A stretch of 64,000 bases of DNA. Source: Sthenelais limicola (Eukaryota > Annelida > Polychaeta > Phyllodocida > Sigalionidae). This document shows, one piece after another, positions 1 through 13,466 of this stretch. Numbering within the stretch: the first letter of the stretch is position 1; every line of letters starts with the position of its first letter. The stretch is taken from positions 106,304,194 through 106,368,193 of the forward strand of contig OW804096.1 in the NCBI GenBank assembly GCA_942159475.1, read 5' to 3'. The notes beneath the pieces are model-generated. The model saw nothing but the letters and a program-made list of their open reading frames with translations. It did not search any database and was not told where the DNA came from. Both the position numbers and the translations under genes were made by a program.

Positions 1-3000
1 ACCTCAAGAACCGATGTATATTGGCATATTTAATAGTTATTTATAATGGACTTAAAATGAAAACTATACCGCACCAACACCTCAGGGACTGTCATATTCC
101 TCGATATGTATGAAAAATATAATCTACCAGAGCGTATGTGCAATCAATCTCCCAGTCCTACTATGACTGAGTTTTTTTTCTTTTTGTAGATTTAGAATAG
201 CGCACCAATCATTCCAATGCGACCCCCAATTAATAACACCCCCATCTTGTAATGTATAAAGAATGTTGCGTGTCAAACACATACAGACAACAACCAGACT
301 AACGTTACTGCCAAAGATTAATCACTAGACTAGAATAATGTTTATTATTTAATTTAATGTGACTGGACCACCTTATTGTTCTATACTAAGCCAGCATGTG
401 GCTGTTAATTATGGTTGGGAAAATACATCGGTGGTTAATAATTGCCTAAATTAGTATGAATAAGTTAATATTTACAATCGTTTTTCCACCCATGATAGGG
501 CATGTCCGGACAAATCATCTGAAGTGATCAGTGGACATACATTGATCTCAGCTACATCGCTGGACAGTCGTTTTTGTCCTTTTGTTAACCTTCAATCAAG
601 AACGTGATTAGCTTTAAAACCAGATGAGTTAGATCACTATTTAAGGACGGGCTCAAAGTCCAATGATAACAACTAGTCATTAATTGCACACATTTTTCTA
701 CCAGTGATAACTTGTAAATATATCCCAGCTACAGTTCTGAACTCGCGAAGATGAGATGGAAATGTGATGAAAACGGTTGGAATCGATTGCCAAGTAGCTG
801 AGTGAAAACTAATCATGTAAATAAAGTTACTTCTTGTTGACAACTAATGTTTTGTGCATATCTCTTATGCGCTCACATGCATGGCTTTGATCGAAGTTAA
901 TATTACTAGTTATTGTTCTGGTTAGTACAATTTATCTTGCAATGATTGACAGTGCGTTGAATTATTGTCGTGATACGTTCTTGGCGGCGACTATCCAAAA
1001 TATTAAAAATAATTTATTGGTATTCTTTCAACAATAACTTGTTTCAAGTATTACATATGTGGACCTATTAACATTACATATACTTGTACTGAGCATTATG
1101 AATAACTAAAACGACAATAAATGATCATGCCACCTAATTCTCAAGCAGAGCATTTTAATATCAACTAGCAGCATTGAAATATAACCAATCAGTTGATTTC
1201 GAAAAATATCTTTCTGTTAATTTGTTTTAAAATAGGTATGATCATTTTGTATACTCAACAAAAATGCAAGGCAGCATTTCAAGAGATGGTGTAACTTAAG
1301 TTTTAGTCAGTTTTATGGCGAAAACAATTTTGTTTCCTTTCATTTACATATTTATATTTCCTTATTTATTGTTGTATATCTCTATTACAGTGCTTTTGTG
1401 AGATCATCATAAGGATCTAGATGCGATTGGTGTATGTTTGATTTATTTAGAAATGTGATGAATGTGCTTATGGTCTCGCATCTTTATTTGTTTCATTATA
1501 CACGTGTAATTGTCCTTGTCAACATTTTTGTTGAGACAACTGAGATAAATTTCGGAATGACAGGCAATTTTATTATTTCTTTAAGAGTGATAGTGTATGG
1601 ACCTAGTTAACCTGCAATGTGAAATTTCACAAAAATAATAAATGTCATTGAAATCTAGCATTCCTCGTAAGTTATTTGTTATTGGGTGTAGGATTATTTT
1701 CTCAATTTTAATAAATGAACACCTTTTCACTGGTGATGATTAAAACCATACCAAGGTATACTGTTGTGTTCAATCTGAATTGTATTTATTTTCAACCAGG
1801 ATGGCGGCTAGATCAATGGAGTCAAGCTAGGTGCTGGGTTGTCCATTTTTTTAATGACTTATAATGATTTTAAGAAAGAAATACGAAATTTAATGATCAT
1901 TATAAAATAATCCCATCAAAACATAACTGGTCTAAATGTAAATAGGTATTCAGAGTTCGTTCTCTTCTGTCATGTTAATAACCAAGATAATGCTAGATTT
2001 AGATCAGGGGTGCTATGACCTGGGAAAAACTAACACCCGATACGGTAATGATTTTGATAAATAATGGTTACAAAATTACGCTTGAGGAATATTAGTGGAA
2101 GTCGCCTGCAATAGATGTATTATGCCCCATCATAGAATTGTTATAGGTCGGAATTTGTGAAAACGAATATTTCCTATTCAAATCCTGTTACTTGGACGAC
2201 AAAAGCTTGTCTGCTTTCGATGCGATTATCGCTTGTGGCGCCATCTGTATGATATAAAACGAACTATTTCGATCCTTTCATGCCAAGGCAAAACCACGCT
2301 CATCTAAAAGTGCTCGAGGGTCAGTTGGCATGTTCCCCGAGAATCAAAAAAAGGTGTCAATGATGAATGGTGTATTCTGGGGGTACTTTACAATAATTAT
2401 CGAGGCTCGAAAATCATATATATATAAATAGCTTTGCCTAATCGAGCATTCCTCGTAAGTCATTGGTTTTAGGATTATTTTCTCGATTTTCTAATGAAAC
2501 CAAGGCCATAAGCACTCATCACATTTCTAAATAAATCAAACATACACCAATCACATCTAGATAATTATAATCTCACAATATATAGTTGCTTTTTTCTGGC
2601 AAGTGATGAGCATGAAGCTTTCCATGAGGTGTGGGGTCCCAGAAGCTATTTTTTTCCTTCACCTGCGTACATAATCAGATTGTCTCCCTTTTAGCCTCAA
2701 GCAATGACTCGTACCGATAACAATGTAGGCGACTAAGGAACTTCGAAAATTTCAAAGCATTCATATTGGATAAAAAAAATCTATGGTTCCCGCGGCCCAG
2801 TCAACATAAAAATTGACGAAATAGCACCAAAATTAAGTCGTTAGCAATCCAAATTGTTTTTAAACTACTGAACTGACCCTCGAGCACAAGGAATAATTCG
2901 GGCAAAATTCCACTTGTAAAAAGGAAAGAATCTATTGTCTGAACGATTCGAAGCATGTCATTGATTGTAAAAATTATGTTTGGCCAAGACCGAGACAGAT

Positions 3001-3471
3001 ACCAGTTTGAAATGACTGATGTGTTAGGCAAAAACCTAATAAAATTACTAACGTGGGAACCACGAGATCCTCAAAATAAAGCGATAATCTTCAAGGCTAA
3101 CCTTGGAATTAATTGTCAGAATTGGACTCAAGGCTTACTGATTCGTTGAGATTATATGGGGCACTGTTTAGTACCTACATTATACAGTAGGTTCAATAGC
3201 AATGGTTACCAGGCAACGCCTGAGAACCATCCGTGACGGACAGAGCGTATTTTGTAATGTATTAAATATTATATTGGCCTTTAACGAAATAAAAAAAAAA
3301 AAAGAAATATTGCTCAACACAAATACTACTCTGGATAAAACGTTTTATTGTCTTTCTGATTCTTTATCAACTGTGTACTGTAATAAAAACCTGCATTTGT
3401 GTTAAAAAAACTAATCTAATAATGATCAACCGATCAGCTTCAATGTTCTACCATACATAGTTTACAATACA
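1..3471. other. AT-rich non-coding stretch with dispersed repeats
   Basis: I see no convincing gene here; the short open frames lack family signatures. Two repeat relationships are visible. Positions 1417-1473 are an inverted near-copy of 2506-2560 (both contain GTGTATGTTTGATTTATTTA on one strand). Positions 1657-1712 and 2445-2500 are diverged direct copies (shared word AGCATTCCTCGTAAGT). These probably belong to an old non-autonomous element, but I could not define its ends. Confidence 0.5.
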
Positions 3472-3477
3472 TTTATT
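3472..3477 (-). terminator. Probable polyadenylation signal of the H2A.Z gene
   Basis: AATAAA on the minus strand lies about 320 nt beyond the H2A.Z stop codon. No earlier canonical signal is obvious in the 3' UTR. It was assigned by position only. Confidence 0.45.
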
Positions 3478-3793
3478 CTGTATATAGAGGTAAACCTACA
3501 CACTCATTCGGCTCCTTACATACATGCTTCAATCGAAATGAGGCAGTGACAAAAATGCTAAATACATTTTTTTTTTCAAACGGCCAATTAGCACACCATA
3601 ATAATCTACAATACACCATGTAGACAAAGCCAGAAATATTCTTTTTATCTGTAACATGAAGACGTGAAGTATTCCAGTCTAAGAGTCTGTGGATTGTTTG
3701 GTTGCAATGAATAGGCCTATGGATAGCGAATTGATGGATCAAGGAATGATGAGACGGCCCGCCACTGAACTCTTTCATCCATGATCGAAGTCT

Positions 3794-6700
3794 TTATGTA
3801 GCCTTTTGAGATCCCTTCTTGCCGATCAGAGATTTGTGGATATGTGGAATGACACCTGGAAAAGAGAGAATTGCAAATTTTTATACACGAAATCTGAAGA
3901 ACTGGCCTGAGAAAATGCAAGAAATTGGCAAGATGCATTCCTGATTGGAAGCAGAATGTTCTGTCAATATGTTTAATTAGATAATGGTGAAATAATTGCT
4001 TCCTTAGTTATTCTTTAACAAAAATTAACAATGACGCTTTACAGCGAAATGAAAAATATACATAAAGTAGATAAGACAACTTACCACCACCAGCAATGGT
4101 TGCTTTAATGAGAGAATCCAACTCCTCATCTCCACGGATGGCAAGCTGCAAGTGACGAGGTGTGATACGTTTCACCTTCAAATCTTTACTGGCGTTGCCT
4201 GCTAACTCGAGAACCTGTGAAAATAAATGTTCAGGTTTTATACAATTCAACACCAATTGCTACAAAGGGGTCCCTGCAGTGTGCCCAACTGTTTGTGGGA
4301 AAATAGTACATCGCCAAATCATAGCAGGAGCAGAATTATACGACAATCACCAGTTACCTAAGGTCATTCAATCAGTATCACATACAATATCATTAGATGC
4401 AACAGATAAAATGCATGTACTGTATAACCTTTATTTAGAAACTGCGGATTGTATTCCATTAGGCCTGAAATAGTTAATCTCTGTTTCGGTTTTTCTGGCG
4501 ACGAAAATCAAATTGCCGCCGTGTTTTATGGCATTTGAAAAAAATATTAAACGGTCCCTACTGACCCAAAATAAAGTATAATAAAAAGTAAAAAAATAAA
4601 TACTTTGGGTCCTATAACGACGTCAGCTAAAAATAATTATAAAAAATCTAGACCTAAATTTTAACCATCAGATTACCGGAAACAAAGATAATTTGTTTTA
4701 AGGCCTTACAGTTTCAGCTTGCCAGTGCGATTATACTCAAATATGAGGTTATGCACTATATTGGAAGAACAAAGTTGGGAGAGTGGTTTCTATTGCTGGT
4801 TCTCTAACAATGGCAATAAACAATGTCGTACTTTAATCATCAATAGTGATCATATATTTTGAACTTTTAAAGGCATTATTGGCCCGGCCAATTCATATTT
4901 AAGCCAAACACCAGTGTATTATATTAATAGCATTAATATAATATTAAATACATACTTCATTCAAAATGTTTTGGGCGCGTGAACCACGGCGGTCATAGAT
5001 TCGAATTCTTCCTGATATCTGACTTTCTGGAAACTATTACTATTTTACTCCGGCAGGACGTCAATACAAGGAATTTCTTCATTCCTGTTGCCTTATTATC
5101 TTACGTCTCACAAACTATTTCACTACTGACATACGACCGTTGAATACCATCTTTCAACACATATCTTAGTATTTCGCGCCGCTTTAAAAACAATGAACAA
5201 ATTCCCCAGTTAATTGTTTTAGAAAAACATCCCCCTTCTCTAACACCCATTCATAGTTCTTTGAATGTTTTCATACTACATTTTCATGGTGAATACACCA
5301 TACCTACAACTCTCATCACATTTGCATATGCCTTATATCTCCAACCAATGATCTGATTTTACGTTGATTTTATTTTGTCCCACGTTTTAGATTTGTACTG
5401 GACAGGCAATTTGTTCCAAATCGCGGGGGCCTAACACACTTGGGACCTTTTCTGTATGGTATGGTGGACTTAAAAATTAATGCCTTCTGCTTGTGTCCTT
5501 CTTGGCACTATTTGGTTATAGACAAGGGACAATGAGGTCAAAAGTAAAAAAAGTTATCCGATATTTTGGGAATGAAATAAATCGCAATCCTTCTCTTGAA
5601 AATGATAATGGTTTTCAAAATATTCCTATTGGTATTGAAAGGTTTTCCGGGCTTTTACTGCTTAAATTCCCTTCTTTAAAGATAAAGAGCAATTTTCACT
5701 AAATAATGCACTAAAACATTTATATCGGGCACCACACCATCGGGCCATGGCCGTGCAAATCAAACATTCATACCGCTCCCGAATCTATTATATTTATACT
5801 TATATTCAATAATTGTACTAAGGCCTAGGGAAGGGAAGTATGCAACCAAACTGGTACCGTCAAGGTTTAAATGGGAGGAACGACAGCACGCTAAATTCAC
5901 ACGAAACGTCGAAAGTGTGACTGAGAAAGATAGGCCGGGTCCTATGAGTAAATCATGTTGTATTTAACTCGCTATTTTCTCATCTTCGAGCTGCGCTGCT
6001 TTCTGCACAAATTTGAATCGATTGCATAATCGTGCAGCACAGCTGGGTTTGCTTGCGCTCGGCCTCTAGCAGTGCATCAAAAGCATTATGCTCAGAAAAG
6101 CGTGTGGGCCTGCGAGATCATGCGTTGCGAATCGATGGCTCATGCGATATAGCTAACGTTAGGACTTGTCTGTAAACTAGAGGCTTTGTTACCACCCAGA
6201 ATAAATGAATTTTGAAAAGGCCCGTTTGCCTATGGCTATATGGTGGTACCGTAATACAAATAGGGACCGGCAATTACAGGGTGAACTGATGCAATCGGAG
6301 GTTTTTTCAAAACACAATAACTTACACACAGTAGATTTAATTGAGATTATAAACTCAATACAGGGGTGTTTATATTTCAATAAAACAGTAAGACGAGCCA
6401 TATTTCATTGACAGGCCCCTAGAAATTGGTGTCCCAAAAACTCACCGGATGTTTTTAGACAGGTGGCGAAATGGCGCGCAAATATGGCCGAGTTGCCGCC
6501 ACTTTCAAACTCACTAAGCATTTATGTTGATTTTAAAGGATACACATCATAACTGTGAGTAACTTTCAATGGAAGATCACTTGTTAAAGAAATACAGGCT
6601 CATCCGAGGAGTTTGTGATCGGCAATCCTCAGCGAGTAACAATGCGTGTGCATTTCCAAATAGTCATTAGTCTCCGAAGCGGTTTGTTTGGGTTAGGGAG

Positions 6701-7295
6701 GGCGTTTCTGATGTAAGGCCAAGCATTCATCAAGGATCGCAATCAATATCAGGGCCGTTCCAGACGAAAAGAACACCACAACTAGCGCAATGAAAGATTT
6801 ACTAACCTCAGCAGTCAAATATTCCAAGATCGCAGCGCTGTAAACTGCAGCTGTGGCTCCAACACGACCGTGACTCGTTGTTCGGTTCTTCAAATGTCTG
6901 TGAATACGGCCGACAGGGAACTGCAGAATGTAAACAATGGCAATTTACTCCGTCATTTCTGCCCAATTTCAAAGCAACTTACAGGAAAACATTCGTAAAC
7001 AGATAGAAGATCATTCCTAAAATACAAAAGACTATGTTCACAAGATAATAATTGTGCTTTCTTACCTGTAATCCGGCGCGCGCCGAACGAGAAACTGCCT
7101 TCGCCTTCGCCTTTCCGGAATCTTTTCCAGCTTTACCACCAGCCTGAAAACAATTTGCAAAATATATGCTTTAAACTACGAGTTCATTTCTAAAATTTCG
7201 GCAGCATGTACATAAATGTATGTAGTTTCAGAAAACGATGTCCATCTGTACCGATGATTAATTTATCGTAGAGAATTCGATTGGATACAAACCAT
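3794..7295 (-). CDS. H2AZ: Histone variant H2A.Z, five coding exons
   Basis: This gene encodes the replication-independent H2A variant that replaces H2A in nucleosomes at promoters and regulatory DNA. Coding exons, read on the minus strand, are 7293-7295 (ATG only), 7066-7143, 6807-6920, 4085-4214 and 3794-3855. They total 387 nt, giving 128 aa plus TAA, the usual length of the family. Junctions are GT-AG (donors GTTTGT, GTAAGG-type, GTTAGT, GTAAGT; acceptors TTTTCAG, CTGCAG, TTCACAG, TTTCCAG). Visible hallmarks are the start [20 protein letters not shown], the histone-fold segment [20 protein letters not shown], the H2A.Z-specific [20 protein letters not shown], the docking region [20 protein letters not shown], and the tail GKKGSQKAT. 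The main deviation I see is Ala in RSARAGLQ, where RSQRAGLQ is common. Introns and a polyadenylation signal fit a polyadenylated variant histone gene. Identification is certain; the ATG-only first exon rests on the position of a consensus-like donor. Confidence 0.95.
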
Positions 7296-7363
7296 GTTTC
7301 TGTCTTTGTCTAATCCTTACAGAATAAACCGACGCTACCATAACCGCCGAAACGGGGTCACGG

Positions 7364-7508
7364 TTATATATACTATCCCGTCACGTGGGTTTTACAACCA
7401 ATCAAATTTCAGCTTACATAAAGCTGCCGCCATTTTCGTTTCTGCCGCGTAGTGTGAGTCCGTGTCACCGGTGGCGCTACTTGTCACTCAGTGCATTTTC
7501 GCGCGAAA
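7364..7508 (-). promoter_or_regulatory. H2A.Z core promoter with TATA, CACGTG, CCAAT, YY1-like and E2F-like sites
   Basis: Upstream of the H2A.Z ATG lie a TATATATAA box (7364-7372, minus sense), a CACGTG E-box (7382-7387), a CCAAT box (7398-7402, on the plus strand), a GCCGCCATTTT YY1-like motif (about 7424-7434), and the palindrome TTTTCGCGCGAAA (7496-7508), which matches the E2F consensus. The TATA-to-ATG distance (about 70 nt) leaves room for a short 5' UTR. Site functions are inferred from consensus matches. Confidence 0.6.
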
Positions 7509-7830
7509 TGTTAGCTTGTTGAATGCTGTTAAAACAAAGATAACCCCTGTACATGCATTCCCTCTATCGTTATTTTGAATCCACTCTGTGGATGCGGAAG
7601 CCAATGCGGGCTATGTTTGAAGAAATTTCCAAAGAAAATTAGAGATCACAGATCGTATATAAAAATCAAAACTTTCTGTGTTAGCTTGAGGTTGAGAAAG
7701 CCATCGCGCAACTTGGCCTACACAAAGCTACACAATTTAAGTTTAGCTAAGTTTAGGCCTATACTTCTATAGGCCTAACTTATAAACCTTTATAACCTAT
7801 AAACTAGCCTAGCTAGGCATATACATTATC

Positions 7831-7930
7831 AGGCGCGGCGGAACAGATAAAATATTGGGGGGGGGGGGGGGGGGGGACCTCTTTTTGGAGGGAGGTAGGG
7901 TTTCGGGGGTTTTCTTTTTTGGGGGGGATA
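7831..7930 (+). repeat. G-run repeat starting GGCGCGGCGGA, copy 1
   Basis: The segment begins AGGCGCGGCGGAACAG and runs into a 20-nt G homopolymer (7857-7876) and further G-rich sequence. An inverted relative lies at about 13890-13985 (TCCGCCGCGCCTGTAAT next to C and G runs). The shared GC-rich anchor beside G runs indicates a dispersed repeat family, not a simple homopolymer. Confidence 0.5.
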
Positions 7931-8562
7931 GAGGGTGACTTTGCATTACCCTCCAATAGTATAATAGAATCTAAATATTTCACCTACAACCAATACCTTA
8001 TCAGGAAATCGGGCACCCTTAGTATATGCCTATACTACCATAAATAACTCTTTGTTTGTTTGTTTTTTTATTCATAAGCTCATGTACCAAGTACAACATT
8101 TTCAGCCTATATAAACATAATTAAATAATAGTAATACAAATTATTTCATGAAATCGTACAATCACTAGTCAAATTAATTACGCAATTAAATCATAGTCAA
8201 ATAGTCAATCATTCAAATACGACACAAATATTATACATGTAAACTTTTTTCCATTTTGGGTATAAGGTAAAGCATATTAATGAGTTGAGAAAGGTGATTG
8301 GATTTAGATGATCATTGACGCCGTGCATCCATACACAGAGTCCAAAAAAGTCACTATTTGTTTACATCATTACACAAAAATCTCTATAATCACGTCACCA
8401 GAAAAACCATACAAATACAGTTTAGGTCAGTCAACCAAATAATAAACAATATACTCAATATACAAGACCACTTATGAACCACTCTTATAGGCCTATAGGT
8501 TGTAATGTGGTATACTTTATCTTAAAGTAAGGCAAGGATATAATTATTTAATACACTGTCTT

Positions 8563-10150
8563 GCAATTCGGTACATACATTAATAACTCTTAAAGCGCTG
8601 AACCCTGCAAAAATCAGAACATTCCACTAAAGAGATCTTGTAATTAAATCCTTTTGGAATATATCAATTTTGCGACTTGTGACTCATTTTCCTGGAACAC
8701 GTCACAATGTATTTAGAGTATTCACAGCAGCAAACCAAAATGAAGTTTCATAATAATCTAGATCATCCATATGAATATCCAGATTAGTTCTAATCCATTT
8801 GTTATACCTCAATAAAGTGAAGGGCCCTCTTGCCTCTTGTCTCTTATCTCTCATATCCCTCATCTCTCCCCTCTCCTTCCTCATCTTTTGCCTGTCGTCC
8901 CTCATCTCTCATCCCTCATCTCTCCCCTCTTGTCCCTCATATCTCACCCCTGTCCCTCATTTCTCACCTCTCGTCCCTCATCTTTCACCTAGCTCTTGTC
9001 CCTCATTTCTCATCCCTCAACTCTCCCCTTTTGCCTTTCCCCTTTTGAGAGGAAAGTTTTGTCACATTAAAATGTTTCTAGTCCAATTCCTTGCATACCT
9101 TTAATACCGGTACTATATATATATGTGATGTGTTTCAGGGCAATGAGTCACAATGTTAAACATTTTATTTCCTATATCTTTATTCAATGAATTGTGTACA
9201 TATTTGAAAAGATGACACCAAGCCGATTCCAATGAGTGAATACAGTAAGACATCTTATAAGTATTTCTATATTTTAAGTTTGATATTTTTATTTTGAAAA
9301 AAAGGTTTGCAATATTTCTTGATGTTCAATTACCAGTAAATTAACTAAGTATACTCCATATGAAGACCTTTAAAACGCAAAAATATATTTATACAATGTC
9401 CTGAAATTGGTACATAGATTGATAAGACTAAGGGTGCTAAAAACCCTGCAAAAATCAAAACATTTAAATACAGAAATCCCTCTGTCCTCTCTCCACGGGA
9501 GGAGGTGGAGGAAGGCCCGGAGAAGGAAGGGAGATGAATGGGTGTAGGGTATGGATGTGGATGGAGGATGGTGGATGGAGGGATGTGTAACATGTACAAT
9601 ACATGGGTCAGATTTTCAGAATTCACTTTCACCAATCTTCTCAAATAACCCATATTTCAGACGAAAATAAAGTTCAAAATACAGTTCAAGCTAACCAAAC
9701 AGATTGCTAGAATCAATGCAATGCCGAATATACTCGAATTTACCTAGTATTGGCTATTTTTCAGTTTAATTTAGCAGACGATACTTAATGTGTAGAGCTG
9801 ACAATTGTACATTTTCTGAAAATCTGACCCACATAGTGGGGAAGGAGGAGGGGAAGGAGAGGGGGTAGAAGGAGGAGGGGGAGAAAAACAAGAGGCCAAT
9901 AAGGAGGAGGGGAGAGAATGAGAAGGAGCAGGGAAGGGGAAGGGTGGTGGGGTGCATGGTGGTAAGTGGAGTATTTAATTCAAGGTCTGTGTTATGATTT
10001 CCAGACCTACCTTGATATTTTTTAGTAAAGTACTTAAATCAATATATATCTGTAGGATGACAACATAAACACAGAGAGATATCAAATAGTTTTGACATTT
10101 GGTATATATCCTGATAGCACTCAAGGTAACAAACACCCAAAATGTCAAAA
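8563..10150. repeat. Diverged tandem repeat units with pyrimidine- and purine-rich inserts
   Basis: The words ACCCTGCAAAAATCA(A/G)AACATT recur at about 8603 and 9452, and each follows a related GTCxTGxAATTxGGTACATA segment at about 8563 and 9397, so units lie roughly 830 bp apart. Between them are a CT-rich, imperfect CCTCATCTCTC-type array (about 8826-9030) and GGA-rich tracts (about 9490-9580 and 9838-9960). The open frames over these tracts are low-complexity artefacts. Confidence 0.45.
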
Positions 10151-10159
10151 CATTTCTAC

Positions 10160-12240
10160 AAAAAGAAACATAATTTTACTTGACCCAAATTGAATTGAAA
10201 TGTTATGTTATACAAGAATAAGATTTTTTTTTTTTTTTTTAAATTTTTTCAACATCCATTTTATTTCTTTCACATGTAGACAGCTTTTCAATGATATTAC
10301 ATCGAGGATAATACTCTGGTTATACATCGTGCCACACCCGTATGGGGGGGGGGGGGGGTAAAGATAGGAAGGGACATATTGTTCAAACCAATGCCACGAT
10401 TATCATTTCGTTTCTCATGTCCAAGCTACTTTCAGTGATTCATTTTTTTCTTAGCCTGTCTATACATTCAGTGATATCTTCTACTAAGTTCGACCATATT
10501 TTTCTTTCTTCCTTTTTCCTTTCACTGCTTCCTATGTTGATTTGTTCTAACACGATTCTCGATTTTAGATCGTACATCATTGGGAGTAGATACATTTTAC
10601 CTTCGTTGAAGAGCTTCTGTTTGTGTATATGACCAATTCCACCAATTTGACAACATTGGGTTTTTAGCCTTGAAATTAATAGGATTGCCATAATAATAAT
10701 TTATTCCCTCAAAATTGCTGTTTTTTGCTGATTAGATAGTCATATCCATTGCGGGAACACTTTGGAGGGCACTTTTGCCTAGGGAAGAACATTTTTTTAA
10801 ACAGAAAAATCAATTTTTGAGTTGGAAATCAATATTTTTTAGTCTCTAAATATTTAATAAAGTGTTTATTTTTTAAGAAATAGAGTAAATACCTTGTATA
10901 TTTATGTTTACCACGATAGCAGGTTACTTTGAGATAATCTGTGCACAAAACCTTCTCAAAGGGATAAATTTTAAGGTGACAGATACGGTATAACAAACAG
11001 AAAAATACATGTACATGAGTGGGGTAGCCTTGTGTTGTCTGACGATTACATGGCTAATATAATATGTAGACTTATTCCCAGAAAAATATAATTATCACTA
11101 AGTTTAATAATAACAATAATAACAATAATGGGCAGTGGTCAGCATTGAATCACATTCTAATATTTCTGCAAAATGTAACATGGATGGGAAGGGGAGACCT
11201 GTTGCCTGACGATGACAATGTTGAGGGCCCTAGGAGTCCTAATTGATATGCAATTATGCATTATTCTACTTAAATAATTATGTTTGGTTGTTCTTGTTTC
11301 ATAACGATTAATATCAATATTATTTCAGTCTTTTTATGCACATCATGTGCTATGGTTTGAGGTGGGTCGCTGGACGATTACAGGGTCGCTTGATGATTAC
11401 AGTGGTAAAGATTTTAATTAAATCCTTAATTTATGGGGTTTACCCCAAGAACGGAGGGGGCAGGAGGGTTTTCAAAAGATTTCGGTTTGAGTTTATTGGA
11501 GTCTGACGTTTTGGGCTAACGTTTGCCCTTTATCAAGGATAGTTAATACATTCAGGGGATGCCTCTAATTAAATCTAATTCTAATTTGAATAAAATCAAA
11601 TAGAAAAATCTGTGGGGTAAGGTAATTTCCATATGTCACATATGTGTAAAGTAAGATCAGTTGTAAAAATGTGAAAATAGTCAATTATCATTACCATTAC
11701 TGAATGGTTATTTCGCTGTAACTTTTCTTCTAGTTAGGATATTCTCACCAAATAAAAGGTGTTATGATCCTTATGTCGAGACAAGTTTCAAGTACAAAAT
11801 AGTTCAATACATTATGTTCATATTTGTTTTATCTATTTCTAATTTAAATCCTCATTTATGTAGAAATATGTACCATTATTCGTCATCCTATTTTTTAGCA
11901 TTTTTTTCATATAAGGGATCTATTTTCGATCCTCCCTGTAAAAAAATTCCTAATAGTCAGAATGGTTCCAAACTTGGCAGTTTAATACGCATAATATATA
12001 TAAGGTTGAAAATAACAAATCAACTGATAAATGTAAAAATTATTTTTGGATACTCAGGGGGTGTCTAGGGGTCCAAATATGTTGTCAAATTGGTGGAAAT
12101 GGCCATGTATGCTTTCACCTGTAGGATAAACCAGTTAATAACCCTAGATTGTGTGTATTTTATGAAAAACTTTTCAAGAGCTGGAATGAATGCTATTATA
12201 AACACTCACCCACCACAATCAGTCAAATTCTCAAAGAAAG
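10160..12240. other. Non-coding AT-rich stretch, nothing recognised
   Basis: Apart from a G run near 10345-10358 and T runs near 10227, I see no gene, RNA gene or defined repeat in this stretch. Open frames are short and compositionally random. Confidence 0.4.
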
Positions 12241-13466
12241 AATATGGACTTACTAACATGTCAAGTTTAAAGGGGTAATGTTAAGATGGCAGCACTGGAT
12301 TGACAGAGGGATAAATGTAATTGGCGATAAAGTTAATGAAGATGGTTCTGTTATTTCGAATGATAACTTCAAGGAAGTACCGTATATACCCGTGTATAAG
12401 CCGGACCCCGTGTATTAGCCCACCCCATTTATAAGCCGGGGTGTTAGCACTTCCTAACGTTGATATAAGCCGGGCCCTGTTTATAAGCCGGGTGCCTGTA
12501 CTCTCATCTACTGATAATAGTGCTAATTAATGTAAGATGCTGAAGAGATCGTCCAGAACGAGCTTTTAATGGATCATAAATGATAGTTTGAATATAGAAC
12601 TCAGTTGTTGTTGGTTGGTTGTGAACTGACAACAATTCTGGTAGAGTTTTTTTTTTGCTAAATTGGACTTTAAAACATGAAAACCAGAGTAATGAATGAA
12701 GATAATGACGAACATGAGTTTCAGTTATACCTACTGGTTTCAATTATTGTAATATAAGCCGGGCCCCGAATATAAGCCCACCCAGAATATAAGCCGGGTC
12801 AATTCACCATTTGAAATTAATATAAGCCGGGGCTTATACACGGGTATATACGGTTTTTGATTGTGTAGCATCGTACTATGAGCTTAAAGCAGTAAAATAA
12901 TGCAATCCCGGTTGAATGGGTAACAAAAATAAGAACCGAGGAAGCCCAACATTGTAATGGGTCAATAGACTTCCAGGTAGGAGGGAAATGGTTGAATCTC
13001 ACAAGGTGTCCAGCAAAAATCATCTATTTAATGTTGATACAGAAAAGAAAACCCAAATGGGGAAAGTTCCTTAAGTGGAAGGAAATATTAAAATTATCAG
13101 ATGACCAATATAATGATATCATGTGGAAGAGAATTTTTACCTTGCCTTACAAGTGTACATCAGAAACAAGACTACATGCAGGTACTGCAGTACAAAATAT
13201 TGCATGGGGCCCTAACGACAAATAAATTATTATGTGAGATTGGCATAAAAAACAAACCAACATGTGATTTTTGTACGGAAGAAGACTCACTAGATCATTT
13301 CCTGGTTAATTGTACAAAGACCAAAAAAGTATGGTTCTATTTGTTCGAATGGTTGTACGAACTAGAATATATAAACATAAGAACAAATGGGGAGAGATTT
13401 TTCTGTAAGAAAAGAAACAAAATTGTGTTCTCGGTAAAGGATACTTTATTTGGCATTGAAGAATAA
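12241..13466 (+). pseudogene. Decayed 3' part of a Tx1/L1-like LINE ORF2, split by a MITE
   Basis: Before the MITE the conceptual translation contains WQHWIDRGINVIGDKVNEDG. After it come EWVTKIRTEE, then KLSDDQYNDIMWKRIF, then LQYKILHGALTTNKLL and finally CDFCTEEDSLDHFLVNCTKT. This follows, in order, the C-terminal half of the better preserved LINE ORF2 at 36120-38895 (WPHWKQQGVNVIGDILDEQG, LQYKILHMAIPCNEYL, CSYCKVRVDDVGHFLINCQN), including the Cys-Cys-His-Cys motif. Several stops and at least one frame change (around 13180) show it is dead. The MITE at 12380-12853 sits inside it. Family assignment is by similarity within this window. Confidence 0.75.
12380..12853. mobile_element. MITE with inverted ends CCGTATATACCCGTGTATAAGCC and repeated GCCGGG motifs
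   Basis: The ends are inverted repeats: the left begins CCGTATATACCCGTGTATAA and the right ends with its complement. TA precedes the left end, and TT follows the right end, so a TA target duplication is only half preserved. Inside, the motif TATAAGCCGGG recurs about seven times in both orientations, mostly clustered at the two ends, which suggests subterminal transposase-binding repeats. No coding capacity was seen. It interrupts LINE coding sequence, so insertion into the LINE is certain. The superfamily (Tc1/mariner or another TA-type) is not. Confidence 0.7.

Noticed and set aside
4162..4473. 103-codon plus-strand frame over the H2A.Z exon
   Set aside because: It is the antisense of exon 4 and intron sequence of H2A.Z.
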